From Paracandidimonas soli (lineage in GTDB: Bacteria; Pseudomonadota; Gammaproteobacteria; Burkholderiales; Burkholderiaceae_B): 64,000 nt of DNA. The notes beneath the pieces were generated by a model. The model did not search any database. It saw only the letters and a program-made list of their open reading frames with translations, and had not been told where the DNA came from. How positions within the stretch are numbered: position 1 is the stretch's first letter; the number at the start of each line of letters is the position of its first letter. Where the stretch lies: NCBI RefSeq assembly GCF_004342005.1, contig NZ_SMBX01000001.1, positions 733,750 to 797,749 on the forward strand, in the 5' to 3' direction. This document shows, one piece after another, positions 27,642 through 37,505 of the stretch. Both the position numbers and the translations under genes were made by a program.

Positions 27642-28652
27642 ATGACCATACGTGTTGCGATCAATGGATACGGGCGTATCGGCCGTACCGCCCTCCGTGC
27701 CGTCTACGAAAACGGCAAGAAGCACGGCATCGAAATCGTGGCGATCAATGCGCCCGGCGACCACAAGGTCATCCGGCACCTGACGCAGTACGATACGGTG
27801 CACGGCCGCTTCAATGCCGACGTCTCGCTCGACGGCGACTACCTGGTGGTCAATGGCGACCGCATCCGCCTGTTCGCTACGCGCAATCCGGCCGAACTGC
27901 CGTGGAAGGAACTGAACGTCGACGTCGTCATGGAGTGCACAGGCCATTTCACGTCCAAGGAAAAGGCCAGCATCCACCTGCAGAGCGGCGCCAAGAAGGT
28001 ACTGATCTCCGCGCCCGGCGGCAAGGATGTCGATGCCACGATCGTATACGGCGTCAACCACCAGATACTGAAGGCGACGGACACCGTGGTGTCCAACGCA
28101 TCCTGCACGACGAACTGCCTGGCGCCGCTGGTCCACCCCCTGCACCAGAAGCTGGGCGTGGTCAACGGCCTGATGACGACCATCCACTCCTACACCAACG
28201 ATCAGGTGCTGACGGATGTCTATCACTCCGACCTGCGCCGCGCGCGCTCGGCCACGCAGAACATGATTCCCACCAAGACCGGCGCCGCTTCGGCCGTCGG
28301 CCTGGTGCTGCCGGACTTGGCCGGCAAGCTGGATGGCTATGCCATTCGCGTTCCCACGATCAACGTATCGCTGGTCGACCTGACGTTCACGGCCGCGCGC
28401 GAAACCACGGTCGAGGAAGTCAACGGCATCCTGCGCGAGGCTTCCGATGGTCCGCTCAAGGGCATTCTTGCCTACAACGAAGATCCCCTGGTATCCAGCG
28501 ATTTCAACCATACGACGGTTTCCTCCACGTACGATTCCACGCTGACCCGGGTCAAGGGCTCGCTGGTGAAGGTTTCGGCATGGTACGACAACGAGTGGGG
28601 CTTCTCCTGCCGCATGCTGGATACCGCCGTTGCCATGATGGAAGCGGGCTGA
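27642..28652 (+). CDS. gap: Glyceraldehyde-3-phosphate dehydrogenase, type I
   Basis: Oxidises glyceraldehyde 3-phosphate to 1,3-bisphosphoglycerate. The 336 residues include [20 protein letters not shown], the catalytic Cys in [18 protein letters not shown] (about residue 155), [15 protein letters not shown] and the C-terminal SWYDNEWG-like AWYDNEWGF. Where NAD-specific GapA proteins have Asp after the second beta strand (VAIND), this protein has Ala ([10 protein letters not shown]), which may relax selectivity against NADP. GGAG precedes the ATG by six bases. The gene stops four bases before pgk. Confidence 0.96.
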   Translation: MTIRVAINGYGRIGRTALRAVYENGKKHGIEIVAINAPGDHKVIRHLTQYDTVHGRFNADVSLDGDYLVVNGDRIRLFATRNPAELPWKELNVDVVMECTGHFTSKEKASIHLQSGAKKVLISAPGGKDVDATIVYGVNHQILKATDTVVSNASCTTNCLAPLVHPLHQKLGVVNGLMTTIHSYTNDQVLTDVYHSDLRRARSATQNMIPTKTGAASAVGLVLPDLAGKLDGYAIRVPTINVSLVDLTFTAARETTVEEVNGILREASDGPLKGILAYNEDPLVSSDFNHTTVSSTYDSTLTRVKGSLVKVSAWYDNEWGFSCRMLDTAVAMMEAG

Positions 28653-28656
28653 CACT

Positions 28657-29850
28657 ATGGCAGGCGTCAAGACACTAAGCGCTCTGGCCCGCGACGGCCA
28701 GCTGTCCGGCAAGCGTGTGTTCATCCGCGTCGATATGAATGTGCCGCTCAATGGCAGCGAAGTCGCTGAAGATACGCGTATCCGCGCTTCGGTTCCCGCT
28801 ATCCGCATGGCGCTCGAAGCGGGCGCGGCCGTCATGGTCAGCTCCCACCTCGGCCGTCCGGTCGAAGGAACCGTGCGCCTGTGCGATTCGCTCGAGCCTG
28901 TGGCGCAGCGCCTGTCGCAGATCCTGGGCATGCCGGTGCCCCTGGTCAGGGACTGGGTCGATGGCGTCAATGTCGCGCCCGGCCAGATCGTTTTCCTGGA
29001 AAACAGCCGCTGCAATGTCGGCGAAAAGAAAAACGATCCCGATCTGTCGCGCAAGCTGGCGGCGCTGTGTGATGTCTACGTCAACGACGCCTTCGGCACG
29101 GCGCACCGCGCCGAGGCGACCACGCACGGCATGGCGAAATATGCGCCCGTGGCCTGTGCCGGCCCGCTGCTGGAAGCCGAGCTCGATGCGCTGGGCAAGG
29201 CGCTGGACAATCCGGCGCGCCCGCTGGTGGCCATTGTCGGCGGTTCCAAGGTTTCCACCAAGCTTTCCATCCTGCTGGCGCTGGCCGAACGCGTGGACCA
29301 GCTGGTGGTTGGCGGCGGCATCGCCAACACCTTCCTGCTGGCCCAGGGCTTCTCCATCGGCAAGTCTTTGGCCGAGCCCGATCAGGTCGACCAGGCGCGC
29401 GCCGTCATCGAGCTGATGAAGAAGCGCGGCGCCGATGTGCCTATCCCTACTGATGTCGTCGTGGCGTCCGAGCTCAGCGCCGAGGCCGCGGCCGTGGTCA
29501 AACAGGCCGACCAGGTCGGCCCGGAAGACCTGATCCTGGATATCGGCCCCGAGACCGCACAGCGCCTGGCGGACATCATGGCCAAGGCCGGCACCATCGT
29601 CTGGAACGGCCCGGTCGGCGTGTTCGAATACGAAGCCTTTGCCGGCGGCACCAAGGTCATCGCCCAGGCCATCGCCGACTCCAAGGGCTTTTCCATTGCG
29701 GGCGGTGGAGATACGCTGGCCGCCATCGCCAAGTTCGGCATCGGCAGCCAGGTTGGCTATATCTCCACCGGCGGCGGCGCTTTCCTGGAGTTCCTGGAAG
29801 GCAAGACGCTGCCTGCGGTAGGCGTATTGCAGGAGCGCAGCCAGGACTGA
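28657..29850 (+). CDS. pgk: Phosphoglycerate kinase
   Basis: Glycolytic/gluconeogenic kinase transferring phosphate between 1,3-bisphosphoglycerate and ADP. The 397 residues show the N-terminal substrate site [15 protein letters not shown] (about 18-32), [12 protein letters not shown], and the hinge and C-terminal nucleotide site [19 protein letters not shown] (about 187-205). [18 protein letters not shown] and [12 protein letters not shown] complete it. The gene begins four bases after gap and is followed by a terminator-like hairpin. Confidence 0.97.
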   Translation: MAGVKTLSALARDGQLSGKRVFIRVDMNVPLNGSEVAEDTRIRASVPAIRMALEAGAAVMVSSHLGRPVEGTVRLCDSLEPVAQRLSQILGMPVPLVRDWVDGVNVAPGQIVFLENSRCNVGEKKNDPDLSRKLAALCDVYVNDAFGTAHRAEATTHGMAKYAPVACAGPLLEAELDALGKALDNPARPLVAIVGGSKVSTKLSILLALAERVDQLVVGGGIANTFLLAQGFSIGKSLAEPDQVDQARAVIELMKKRGADVPIPTDVVVASELSAEAAAVVKQADQVGPEDLILDIGPETAQRLADIMAKAGTIVWNGPVGVFEYEAFAGGTKVIAQAIADSKGFSIAGGGDTLAAIAKFGIGSQVGYISTGGGAFLEFLEGKTLPAVGVLQERSQD

Positions 29851-29868
29851 TTTCAGTTTGTTGCTTGG

Positions 29869-29899
29869 CGATGGCCGGACGATAAGCGTCCGGCCATCG
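29869..29899 (+). terminator. Hairpin downstream of pgk
   Basis: Twelve-base arms CGATGGCCGGAC and GTCCGGCCATCG enclose a seven-base loop, 18 bases after the pgk stop. The following bases GTTGTCTG are only weakly T-rich. It probably reduces readthrough from tkt-gap-pgk into the thioesterase gene or stabilises the mRNA end. Confidence 0.65.
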
Positions 29900-29924
29900 T
29901 TGTCTGCGTCCGATGGAGAAAAAC

Positions 29925-30434
29925 ATGGACTTGCCTGCTCACCAATTGACGATGACAGTGTTGATGACTCCCGACACTGCGAATTTTTCCGGAAATGTTC
30001 ACGGGGGCGCGATTCTCAAGCTGCTCGACCAGGTCGCTTATGCCTGTGCCAGCAGGTACGCCAACCGCTACGTAGTCACGCTCAGCGTGGATCAGGTGAC
30101 TTTCCGGCAGCCCATCTATGTCGGCGAGCTGGTGACTTTCCTGGCAAGCGTCAACCACACTGGCACGTCATCCATGGAGATTGGCATCAAGGTGATAGCC
30201 GAAGATATCCGCAGTCGGGTCGTGAGACACGTCAATAGTTGCTTTTTCACGATGGTGGCAGTGGACGACGACCGCAAGCCGGCTGCAGTGCCTGTGCTGG
30301 AGCCGTCAACGGAAGACGAGAAGCGCCGCTTTGCCGCTGCGCAAGTGAGGCGTGCGCTGCGTCGCGAGATAGAGCAGCGTCAGCAAGAGATGCCGACGTC
30401 TTATGGCGCTTCCGATTCGGTCAGCCGGGCATAG
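29925..30434 (+). CDS. Acyl-CoA thioesterase, YciA-like hotdog protein
   Basis: A 169-residue single-hotdog acyl-CoA hydrolase. The active-site helix is visible as NFSGNVHGGAILKLLDQVAY (residues about 19-38, with the catalytic Asp and the HGG turn), followed by VTLSVDQVTFRQPIYVGELV. The C-terminal tail is charged (RRALRREIEQRQQE) and probably mediates assembly. The ATG at 29925 has GGAG six bases upstream; the in-frame ATG at 29913 overlaps that ribosome site and is less likely. The natural substrate is unknown. Confidence 0.85.
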   Translation: MDLPAHQLTMTVLMTPDTANFSGNVHGGAILKLLDQVAYACASRYANRYVVTLSVDQVTFRQPIYVGELVTFLASVNHTGTSSMEIGIKVIAEDIRSRVVRHVNSCFFTMVAVDDDRKPAAVPVLEPSTEDEKRRFAAAQVRRALRREIEQRQQEMPTSYGASDSVSRA

Positions 30435-31243
30435 CCTTGCAGGGAGTCGGGCCAGAGAAAACTGAACCCGGATTCCCGCAGCCGTTTGTTGTCCAGCCTG
30501 CGGCCGGAGGATGGCGGCGATATCGCGCTGCGGGCAGGGCGGGGCGCACCTATCAGCTCGGCCAGGCCGTCGTAGAGCATGTCGATGGGATAGGGATGGT
30601 CGTCGGTGCCGATATAGCACGGCGCCGGATCAGGCGACGCCAGCAGGTGCAGGCAGGCGCGGGCGGCGTCTTCGATATGAATGCGGTTGGCCCAGTGCGT
30701 GCCTTGCGCCGGCACCTTTGCCTGTCCTTGACGTATCCTGTCGAGCAATGCGGCGCGGCCCGGTCCGTAGATGCCGGACAGGCGCAGGACGACGGCCTGG
30801 GTGGGCAGCATCTGGTACAGAAGCTGCTCGGCCTGCAACAGTATCCTGCCGTTGAAGTGCGTAGGTTGCGGGACTGTGTTCTCATCCGCGGCCGTGTCTC
30901 CGGGCCCGTAAACGGCAGACGATGACACGAACACCAGCCGCAGGGGCGGCCGGGGCAGCGCGGCGATCAGGTTTTGCAGGCCGTGCAGGAATAATGCGGA
31001 ATAGGCCTGCTCGGAGCGTTCGCCCGGCGCGGGGGCGTAGAGCACGTGGCTGATGCCATCGGGCAGCCTGTCCAGGCTGTCCGTCTGCGTCAGGTCGGCA
31101 GCCAGCCAGCGGATCTCGTGATGACCGGCCGGGGGGTTGCGGCGCAGTCCGATGACCTGGCCGCCCTTCTCCAGGAACAGCCGGGCGGTGCGCATGCCGA
31201 GATCGCCGGCGCCGGCCAGCAGAAGTGTGGGCGTTTGCATCAT
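30401..31243 (-). CDS. NAD(P)-dependent epimerase/dehydratase-like protein
   Basis: A 280-residue extended short-chain dehydrogenase. The nucleotide motif TLLLAGAGDLGMRTARLFLE is at the N-terminus, with VFVSSSAVYGPG for the catalytic Ser and SGIYGPGRAALLDRI near the substrate domain. The normal YxxxK is not evident: where it is expected the sequence runs FNGRILLQAEQLLYQ, so catalysis may be atypical, as in YeeZ-like proteins. Two ATG codons are adjacent at 31243 and 31240. It overlaps the end of the convergent thioesterase gene by 34 bases and lies after miaA on the same strand. Confidence 0.75.
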   Translation of the reverse strand: MMQTPTLLLAGAGDLGMRTARLFLEKGGQVIGLRRNPPAGHHEIRWLAADLTQTDSLDRLPDGISHVLYAPAPGERSEQAYSALFLHGLQNLIAALPRPPLRLVFVSSSAVYGPGDTAADENTVPQPTHFNGRILLQAEQLLYQMLPTQAVVLRLSGIYGPGRAALLDRIRQGQAKVPAQGTHWANRIHIEDAARACLHLLASPDPAPCYIGTDDHPYPIDMLYDGLAELIGAPRPARSAISPPSSGRRLDNKRLRESGFSFLWPDSLQGYARLTESEAP

Positions 31244-31311
31244 CGAGGCATGATAGCAGGCGCCTGCTTGCATATGCCGCTGATCTCTGTCATGCCTGTG
31301 GTCGGAGGGAA

Positions 31312-32250
31312 TCAGGCGCGCTCTTCCCAGACTCTTGCCGCGCTCGCGATGACCTGCCCGGCAAGATCCGGGCGCAGGCAGTCGATGGCGATGCGGCCGG
31401 GCTGGGAGCGCAGCCAGGTCAGCTGTCGTTTTGCCAGTTGCCGCGTGGCGGCGATGGCCTGCTCGGTCGCCTGAGCCAGGCTGCACTTGCCGTCCAGATG
31501 GTCCCATAGCTGCCGGTAGCCCACGCAGCGGATGGATGGCAAGCCGGTGTGCAGGTCGGGACGCTGCTTGAGCCTGCGGACTTCGTCCAGCAGCCCCTGG
31601 TCCAGCATCTGGCGATAGCGTTGCGCAATGCGGGCATGCAGAGCCAGGCGGTCGGAAGGTTCCAGGCTGACGGTAACGTATTGGCTGCTTTCGTTGGCTG
31701 CCTGGTGCTTGCCCAGCAGGGACGACATGGGTTTGCCGGAGATGCGGTGGATCTCCAGCGCCCGCTGTATGCGCTGGCTGTCGTTGGGCGCCAGGCGGGA
31801 GGCGGTTTTCGGGTCGATTTTCGCCAGCCTGGCGTGCATGGCCGGCCATCCGATGGCTGCCGCCTGCTCATCCAGTTCAGCACGGATGGCCGGGTCCGCC
31901 GGAGGCAGGTCGTCCAGTCCTTCGCGCAGGGCCTTGTAATAGAGCATGGTGCCGCCGCACAGCACAGGGCGATTGCCGCGCGCTTCGATGGTCGCGATCA
32001 GCGACAGGGCGTCCGTGCGGAATTCGGCGGCCGAGTAGGATTCGGCGGGATCGCGGATGTCCAGCAGATGGTGCGGTATGCGTGCGCGCTCTTCGGCCGA
32101 GGGCTTGGCTGTGCCGATGTCCATGCCGCGATAGATGGTGGCGGAATCCACCGTGATGATCTCGATCGGCCAGCGCTCGGCCAGCGCCATGATGGAAGCG
32201 CTTTTCCCGGCGGCGGTAGGGCCGGCGATGCAGAGGATGGGAGCGATCAT
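31312..32250 (-). CDS. miaA: tRNA dimethylallyltransferase
   Basis: Adds the isopentenyl group to A37 of tRNAs that read codons beginning with U. The protein has 312 residues from the ATG at 32250, giving the normal N-terminus [20 protein letters not shown] (P-loop). Further motifs are [30 protein letters not shown] and [20 protein letters not shown], with the C-terminal [14 protein letters not shown]. The start overlaps the mutL stop by four bases, so the two are co-translated, as in the conserved amiB/C-mutL-miaA operon. hfq, which often follows, is absent here. Confidence 0.96.
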   Translation of the reverse strand: MIAPILCIAGPTAAGKSASIMALAERWPIEIITVDSATIYRGMDIGTAKPSAEERARIPHHLLDIRDPAESYSAAEFRTDALSLIATIEARGNRPVLCGGTMLYYKALREGLDDLPPADPAIRAELDEQAAAIGWPAMHARLAKIDPKTASRLAPNDSQRIQRALEIHRISGKPMSSLLGKHQAANESSQYVTVSLEPSDRLALHARIAQRYRQMLDQGLLDEVRRLKQRPDLHTGLPSIRCVGYRQLWDHLDGKCSLAQATEQAIAATRQLAKRQLTWLRSQPGRIAIDCLRPDLAGQVIASAARVWEERA

Positions 32251-34172
32251 TGGCCGCGCAGGAAAAACTTGTCGAGGTCGCCGACGGTCCAGTGGATCCA
32301 GGTCGGGCGGCCATGATTGCATTGGTCGCTGCGTTCGGTGTTTTCCATCTGGCGCAGCAGTCCGTTCATTTCTTCCAGAGTCAGCCGGCGGTTGGCGCGT
32401 ACGGAGCCGTGGCAGGCCATGGTGGAGAGCAGGGCGTTGCGCTGTTCAGTCAAGCGTGGAGAACTGCCGACGCTGGCCAGATCCTGCAGGACGTTGCGTA
32501 CCAGGGCTTCGATATCGCCGCCGGCCAGCAGTGCGGGCACGGCGCGCACCGCCAGCGCCGTCGGACCTGCGGGGCGGATGACCAGACCCAGTTCTTCCAG
32601 GGTTTCGCTGAATTCCTCCGCCAGGCCGGTTTCCTTTTCGGAAGCGCGCAGGACGACAGGCACCAGCAGCTCCTGGCGCGGCAGGTTCTGCTGGTCCATG
32701 GCCTGCTTGAGCTTCTCGTAGACGACGCGCTCATGGGCGGCATGCATGTCCACCAGGATCAGGCCTGTGCGGTTCTGGGCCAGGATGTAGATGCCGTGCA
32801 ACTGTCCCAGCGCCATGCCCAGCGGGAATTCGTCGGCGGCATCTGCGCTGTCCGGCGTCGGGGTGGGAGCGGGAGCGGGAGTGGCTGGCGCCGTTGCTGC
32901 CATTGGCGTCGTCGCGGAAGGACGATACAGGTCCTGCCAGTTCCTGTTCGCAGCGTTTGCGGTATCGCGGTCGCGCAGCGGAAAGGATTGCTGTGAGTAG
33001 GCTGGATAGGAAGGATGCGGCCGTTGCTGGGCGGCAGCTGGTATTGATGTCTGCAGAGGCGGGCTTTGCGGCGAGGCATATGCCACAGGCTGCGATTGGA
33101 AGGAGGGGTTTTCCGCCGGGGCGCCGTCCTGCGCGGGGGCGGCTTGCGGCGCGGCCGCGCTGGTCGCGGCCAGGGTCTGGCCGATCGTTCTGGAGACGAA
33201 CTGGTGCACGGCGCCGCTGTCGCGGAAGCGGATTTCGTGCTTGGCGGGGTGCACGTTGACGTCGACCGTCGCCGGATCGATGGACAGGAACAGCACATAG
33301 GCGGGCTGGCGGTCGCCGTGCAGAACGTCGGAGTAGGCCTGCCGGATGGCGTGCGATACGGTTTTGTCCTTGACGTAGCGGCCGTTGACGTAAAGGTATT
33401 GCTGGTCCGCGCGCGAACGGGCGTGGGTGGGGCGGATCACCATGCCCTGCAGCGCGATCAGTCCCTGGTCCAGCGAAACGGGCAGCGACTGCTCGGCGAA
33501 TTCGCCGCCCAACACGTCGCGTACGCGCTGCACCATGTCGCCGGCGCGCCATTGGCGCGAGGGCTTGTCGTTGTGGAAAAGACGAAATGCGATGTGAGGG
33601 TGGGCCAGCGCGATGCGGCTGAGCGCTTCGACGCAGTGGCCGAATTCGGTGTTTTCAGTGCGCAGGAATTTCCGCCTTGCCGGTACGTCGTTGAACAGGT
33701 GGCGGATGTCTATCGTGGTGCCGTATGCGCCCGAAGCCGGGGAGATGTCGTTGATGCCGGCTTCGATCTGCCAGGCATGTTCGGCCGCTTCTGTGCGCGA
33801 GATGATGCTGAGCTGTGCGACGGAAGCAATGGAGGCCAGCGCCTCGCCGCGAAAGCCCAGCGAGGCGACGGATTCCAGTTCTTCCAGGGAGCGGATTTTG
33901 CTGGTGGCGTGACGGGTCAGCGCCAGCGGCAGTTCTTCGCGGGGAATGCCGCAGCCGTCGTCCGTGACAGCGATGCGCCGGATGCCGCCGCCGTCGAGCC
34001 GGATTTCGATGGATCGCGCGCCGGCGTCGATGGCGTTTTCCAGGATCTCCTTCAGGACGGACGCGGGCCGTTCGATGACTTCGCCCGCTGCGATCTGGCT
34101 GATGAGCAGATCCGGCAACTGGGCGATGGCGCGGCGTGCTGTCTTGGGAGGGCTGGAGGCTGTGTCGTTCAT
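32247..34172 (-). CDS. mutL: DNA mismatch repair protein MutL
   Basis: Mismatch-repair coordinator of 641 residues. The N-terminal GHKL ATPase has [20 protein letters not shown] (residues about 31-50), [20 protein letters not shown] and [13 protein letters not shown] Pro/Ala/Gln-rich linker runs from about 345 to 455. The C-terminal domain keeps the metal-endonuclease pattern as [12 protein letters not shown] (Met for the usual Gln), [12 protein letters not shown] and QCNHGRPTW. Nicking activity is therefore expected, in line with the lack of MutH in most betaproteobacteria. The start ATG is at 34172. Confidence 0.96.
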   Translation of the reverse strand: MNDTASSPPKTARRAIAQLPDLLISQIAAGEVIERPASVLKEILENAIDAGARSIEIRLDGGGIRRIAVTDDGCGIPREELPLALTRHATSKIRSLEELESVASLGFRGEALASIASVAQLSIISRTEAAEHAWQIEAGINDISPASGAYGTTIDIRHLFNDVPARRKFLRTENTEFGHCVEALSRIALAHPHIAFRLFHNDKPSRQWRAGDMVQRVRDVLGGEFAEQSLPVSLDQGLIALQGMVIRPTHARSRADQQYLYVNGRYVKDKTVSHAIRQAYSDVLHGDRQPAYVLFLSIDPATVDVNVHPAKHEIRFRDSGAVHQFVSRTIGQTLAATSAAAPQAAPAQDGAPAENPSFQSQPVAYASPQSPPLQTSIPAAAQQRPHPSYPAYSQQSFPLRDRDTANAANRNWQDLYRPSATTPMAATAPATPAPAPTPTPDSADAADEFPLGMALGQLHGIYILAQNRTGLILVDMHAAHERVVYEKLKQAMDQQNLPRQELLVPVVLRASEKETGLAEEFSETLEELGLVIRPAGPTALAVRAVPALLAGGDIEALVRNVLQDLASVGSSPRLTEQRNALLSTMACHGSVRANRRLTLEEMNGLLRQMENTERSDQCNHGRPTWIHWTVGDLDKFFLRGQ

Positions 34173-34391
34173 TGCTGGATGGTGATAAGGCCTAATGCGT
34201 ATCTTACCGTATGGACCGGGGTCTTTTGTTGCTCTATCTAGTCGGCGCAGGCTCATGTGTGCTCTGACTTTGAATCCCGCGATTTTAAGTTGATAAAAAG
34301 TCAACCGAAGACGGAAAAAACTCGTTTGTCAGCGTAACGCCATGACGCCATCATGGCGGCCATACAAGCATTCAATTGACTGGAGACTGTA
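34173..34391. other. Junction region between mutL and the catabolic island
   Basis: 219 bases of comparatively AT-rich DNA between divergent mutL and the DUF35 gene, with no coding capacity seen. It contains the perfect inverted repeat at 34338-34358. It is one of the two possible borders of an inserted segment. Confidence 0.5.
34338..34358. promoter_or_regulatory. Inverted repeat, candidate operator of the catabolic island
   Basis: Perfect eight-base arms CGCCATGA and TCATGGCG around CGCCA, 33 bases upstream of the first gene of the island. It may be an operator or an mRNA 5' hairpin. A regulator for it is not identified; the LysR gene of the island is at the far end. Confidence 0.45.
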
Positions 34392-34745
34392 ATGGCAATC
34401 GCGCTCGACAGGTTGTGGACCTCCGATCCGCAGCGTGCGCTTCTGGCTTCGCGCAATCGCAAGAATGGGGAATGGGACTTCCCCGTCGTACCCGAAAACT
34501 CGCCTAGGGCGGCAGACTTCGATGCTGTTCCCGTCAAGAACGCAGGTGTGTTGTACAGCTTCACGATCATTCACCCCAGTCCGAAGTCCGGACAAGCTCC
34601 TTACGCGCTGGGATATGTCGACTTTGATGGCCCAGTACGGATCTTCGGGCGTCTGGCCGGTACCGACAGGCCGGAGATCGGTAGCCGCTATGTGCCTGTG
34701 CCGGATGAGGCGTTTGGCTACGTTTTCAATCTTGTTCAAGGTTAA
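34392..34745 (+). CDS. DUF35 OB-fold protein without zinc ribbon, thiolase partner
   Basis: A 117-residue protein of the DUF35/ChsH2-like acyl-CoA-associated OB-fold type, which binds thiolases or hydratases and completes their acyl-CoA site. The OB-fold core is seen as AGVLYSFTIIHPS, PYALGYVDFDGPVRIFGRL and GYVFNLVQG. The N-terminal rubredoxin-like ribbon normally carries four Cys; here that region reads LLASRNRKNGEWDFPVVPEN with no cysteine at all. GGAG lies seven bases before the ATG. The stop overlaps the thiolase start by one base, supporting a complex between the two products. Confidence 0.8.
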   Translation: MAIALDRLWTSDPQRALLASRNRKNGEWDFPVVPENSPRAADFDAVPVKNAGVLYSFTIIHPSPKSGQAPYALGYVDFDGPVRIFGRLAGTDRPEIGSRYVPVPDEAFGYVFNLVQG

Positions 34746-35902
34746 TGGGCATTCTTATGCAAGACATCTATATCACAGGCGGAGCAATGACTGCTTTCGG
34801 GCGTCATGCTGGAGTACTGGCTCCGGAACTGGCGCAGCAGGCAATCTTGCGCGCATTGGAAGACGCCGGAACGACAATCGACAAGATCCAGGCGGTGTAT
34901 TGCGCCAATGTGTTTGGCGGCATGATTCTGGGCCAGTTGGTGATTCGCGATCTCGGCATGCGCGGCATTCCCGTTTACAACATCGAGAATGCCTGCGCCA
35001 GCGGCGCCACCGGCGTGCATCTGGCACGCCATGCTCTGTTGGCCCAACAGTATGACACTGTGCTGGTTTTCGGTATTGAGCAGCTTACCGCGCTGGGTGG
35101 CGGCACGATTCCTATGCAGCGCAACGACAGCAAGACGGATCTCTACGCGACTTCAGGCATGGTGCTGCCCGCGGTCTATGCCATGCGCGCCACACGTCTC
35201 TTGCATGAGCGGCAGGCCTCCCCCCGGGATCTGGCGGCTGTCGCGGTAAAGAACCGCTACCACGGATCCCTGAATGATCTGGCCCAGCAGCGCACGGAAA
35301 CGACTGTGGACGAGGTCCTGGCATCGCGCATGATCGCTGACCCTCTCACTCTGATGCAATGCTGCCCGTCCCAGGTAGATGGCGCGGCCGCAGTGGTTTT
35401 ATCGCGTCAGAGACCTGCCGGCGGCCGGCCTGTGAAAATTCTGTCATCCGTAGTGGTCAGCGGGCTGCGTGAGCAGGCTGATGATGACATCCTGGATGCC
35501 GAGATCACCGCCCGAGCTGCTCGACAGGCTTATGAGCAGGCTGGAATGGGACCTGGCGATGTCGATGTCGTCGAACTTCATGATGCCTTCACGATTGCCG
35601 AACTGTTGTATTACGAGGCGCTTGGCCTGGCTCCTCATGGAGAGGCGATTTCGCTGCTCCATTCCGGGGCGACTCGTCTGGGCGGACGGGTGCCGGTCAA
35701 CCCTAGTGGCGGCCTACTGGCCAAAGGCCATCCGCTGGGCGCCACCGGAGTCGCCCAAATGGTGGAAATCATGTGGCACCTTCAAGGACGGGCCGGGCAG
35801 CGTCAGGTCGCCCGGGCCCGCGTTGGTTTGACGCAGTGTACGGGCGGCGGCATTGCAGGGGTCGATCATGCCGCATCTTCCGTCCACCTTCTGGGGGTTT
35901 GA
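34745..35902 (+). CDS. Thiolase family protein (acetyl-CoA acetyltransferase/SCP-x type)
   Basis: A 385-residue thiolase-fold enzyme. The nucleophilic Cys is in NIENACASGATGVHLARHAL (about residue 84), and the C-terminal active-site block is GGLLAKGHPLGATGVAQMVE, with ELHDAFTIAELLYYEALGLA in between, as in SCP-x-like thiolases. The second active-site Cys region is TQCTGGGIAG. Its one-base overlap with the DUF35 gene suggests an obligate pair that cleaves or makes a beta-ketoacyl-CoA. Translation may start at the first ATG or at the ATG four codons later. Confidence 0.9.
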   Translation: MGILMQDIYITGGAMTAFGRHAGVLAPELAQQAILRALEDAGTTIDKIQAVYCANVFGGMILGQLVIRDLGMRGIPVYNIENACASGATGVHLARHALLAQQYDTVLVFGIEQLTALGGGTIPMQRNDSKTDLYATSGMVLPAVYAMRATRLLHERQASPRDLAAVAVKNRYHGSLNDLAQQRTETTVDEVLASRMIADPLTLMQCCPSQVDGAAAVVLSRQRPAGGRPVKILSSVVVSGLREQADDDILDAEITARAARQAYEQAGMGPGDVDVVELHDAFTIAELLYYEALGLAPHGEAISLLHSGATRLGGRVPVNPSGGLLAKGHPLGATGVAQMVEIMWHLQGRAGQRQVARARVGLTQCTGGGIAGVDHAASSVHLLGV

Positions 35903-35903
35903 A

Positions 35904-36659
35904 ATGCGCGTTGAAAACAGACCCATTGCAGTTGTGACGGGAGCGGCTCGCGGTATCGGACTGGGCATCGCAGAGCGTCTTGCCCAGGATGGCGCAGCCG
36001 TTGCCTTGATTGATCGTGATGTGGCTGCGCTGGAAGATGCCGTTGCGAAACTCCTGGCAGATGGATATGAGGCCATCGGTTGTGCAGCAAACCTTACCGA
36101 CTCTCAGGATGTTGCCGCTGCTTTCAATCGGATTGCCTCCGAGCTGGGGCCAGTCGATTACTTGATCAACAATGCGGGCATTGAGCGCAGCATGCGCTTC
36201 CTGAATATGACCGACGATGATTGGGATATGGTGATCAGCGTCAATCTGCGGTCACAGTTCCTATGCTGTCGCGTTGCATTGCCAGGCATGGTCGAAAGAG
36301 GGCAGGGCAGGATAGTGAACATCTCATCCCGTGCGTGGCTGGGCGGCTTCGGCCAGGCAAACTATTCCGCTTCCAAAGGTGGCGTGGTCAGCCTGACACG
36401 GTCGCTGGCCATCGAGTTCGCTTCCAAAGGCATTACCGTCAACGCCATTGCGCCAGGCATTGTGGATACTCCGCTCTTTCGCAATTTCTCGGATGATGTG
36501 CAGGCGCGCCTGATGAAGTCGGTTCCAGCGAAGCGGATCGGTACGGCGCAGGACGTTGCCAACGCGGTGAGCTTCTTCCTGGATCCCCGGTCTTCATATG
36601 TGACTGGCCAGGTGCTGTATGTGTGCGGCGGCAGAAGTCTGTCATCGCCCAGCGTTTGA
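35904..36659 (+). CDS. Short-chain dehydrogenase/reductase (FabG-like)
   Basis: A 251-residue classical SDR with the NAD(P) motif AVVTGAARGIGLGIAERLAQ, INNAGIERS, catalytic Ser in VNISSRAWLGG, and YSASKGGVVSLTRSLAIEFA for the Tyr-Lys pair, ending with a C-terminal SSYVTGQVLYVCGGR. An Asp after the second strand (ALIDRD) suggests NAD rather than NADP. It starts one base after the thiolase stop. In this cluster it would oxidise a beta-hydroxyacyl-CoA or a ring hydroxyl. Confidence 0.9.
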   Translation: MRVENRPIAVVTGAARGIGLGIAERLAQDGAAVALIDRDVAALEDAVAKLLADGYEAIGCAANLTDSQDVAAAFNRIASELGPVDYLINNAGIERSMRFLNMTDDDWDMVISVNLRSQFLCCRVALPGMVERGQGRIVNISSRAWLGGFGQANYSASKGGVVSLTRSLAIEFASKGITVNAIAPGIVDTPLFRNFSDDVQARLMKSVPAKRIGTAQDVANAVSFFLDPRSSYVTGQVLYVCGGRSLSSPSV

Positions 36660-36669
36660 GGAGACAGGC

Positions 36670-37473
36670 ATGACAGTATCCCGACGTATTGAAGGACATG
36701 TCGCTACGCTCGTCATGGATCGGCAGGAAGCGCTGAATGCGCTGGATATCGACACTTTGCGCAGCCTGCGGCAACACTTGGTCGAGGCGCGTGACAATCC
36801 GGAGATCCGGGTCGTTGTGCTGACCGGCGGCGGTAGCCGGGCATTCTGTGTTGGAGCCGACCTGAAAGGTACGGCATCCTCGCCTGCGACCTATGCCGAG
36901 GCATTCTTCCGGGCAAAGGAACCGGCTGCCGATTCAGGGCTGTATATCCGGCTCATGGATCTGTCCGATCTTGATTTATGCAAGCCCATGATCGCGGCAA
37001 TCAACGGGCATTGCCTGGGCGGCGGACTTGAGATGGCGCTTCAGTGCGATATCCGCATTGCTTCGCAGGGCGCGACCTTCGGACTTCCAGAAGTGGTGGT
37101 GGGCTCGGTTCCGGCAGTGTCGGGCCTGCACAGGCTGTTGCGCGCTATTCCTTCCGCGGCGGCCATGCAAATGGTGCTGACCGGCGAGCGTATCCAGGCG
37201 GATCGGGTGCTGGAGTGGGGCCTGATTACCGAAGTGGTTGGCCCTGATGCATTACTTGGTCGTGCGATGGAAATTGCACGAAGGATAGCGGCCAATGCGC
37301 CCCTGGCTGTTCAGGCAGTCAAGAAGCTGGGCTCGCAAACAGCGCATCTGAGTCATGCCGACGCGCAGCAATTGACGGAGCTTTACTGGGGGGTTCTTCG
37401 GGATAGCGAAGACCGGCGCGAAGGCCGGCAGGCGTTTTCCGAGAAGCGCGCTCCCGTCTACGTCGGACGCTGA
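36670..37473 (+). CDS. Enoyl-CoA hydratase/isomerase family protein
   Basis: A 267-residue crotonase-fold protein. The oxyanion-hole segments are SRAFCVGADLKG (about residue 55) and NGHCLGGGLEMALQCDIRIA (about 115), followed by ATFGLPEVVVGSVPAVSGLH. In this last block the catalytic Glu of LPEV is present, but the usual GxxPGxG is altered to GSVPAVSG. It probably hydrates or opens an unsaturated CoA ester within the cluster. It starts 10 bases after the SDR with a GGAG site. Confidence 0.88.
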   Translation: MTVSRRIEGHVATLVMDRQEALNALDIDTLRSLRQHLVEARDNPEIRVVVLTGGGSRAFCVGADLKGTASSPATYAEAFFRAKEPAADSGLYIRLMDLSDLDLCKPMIAAINGHCLGGGLEMALQCDIRIASQGATFGLPEVVVGSVPAVSGLHRLLRAIPSAAAMQMVLTGERIQADRVLEWGLITEVVGPDALLGRAMEIARRIAANAPLAVQAVKKLGSQTAHLSHADAQQLTELYWGVLRDSEDRREGRQAFSEKRAPVYVGR

Positions 37474-37505
37474 AAACTGCATTCAGGAACAGGAAGATTA
37501 CAGCA

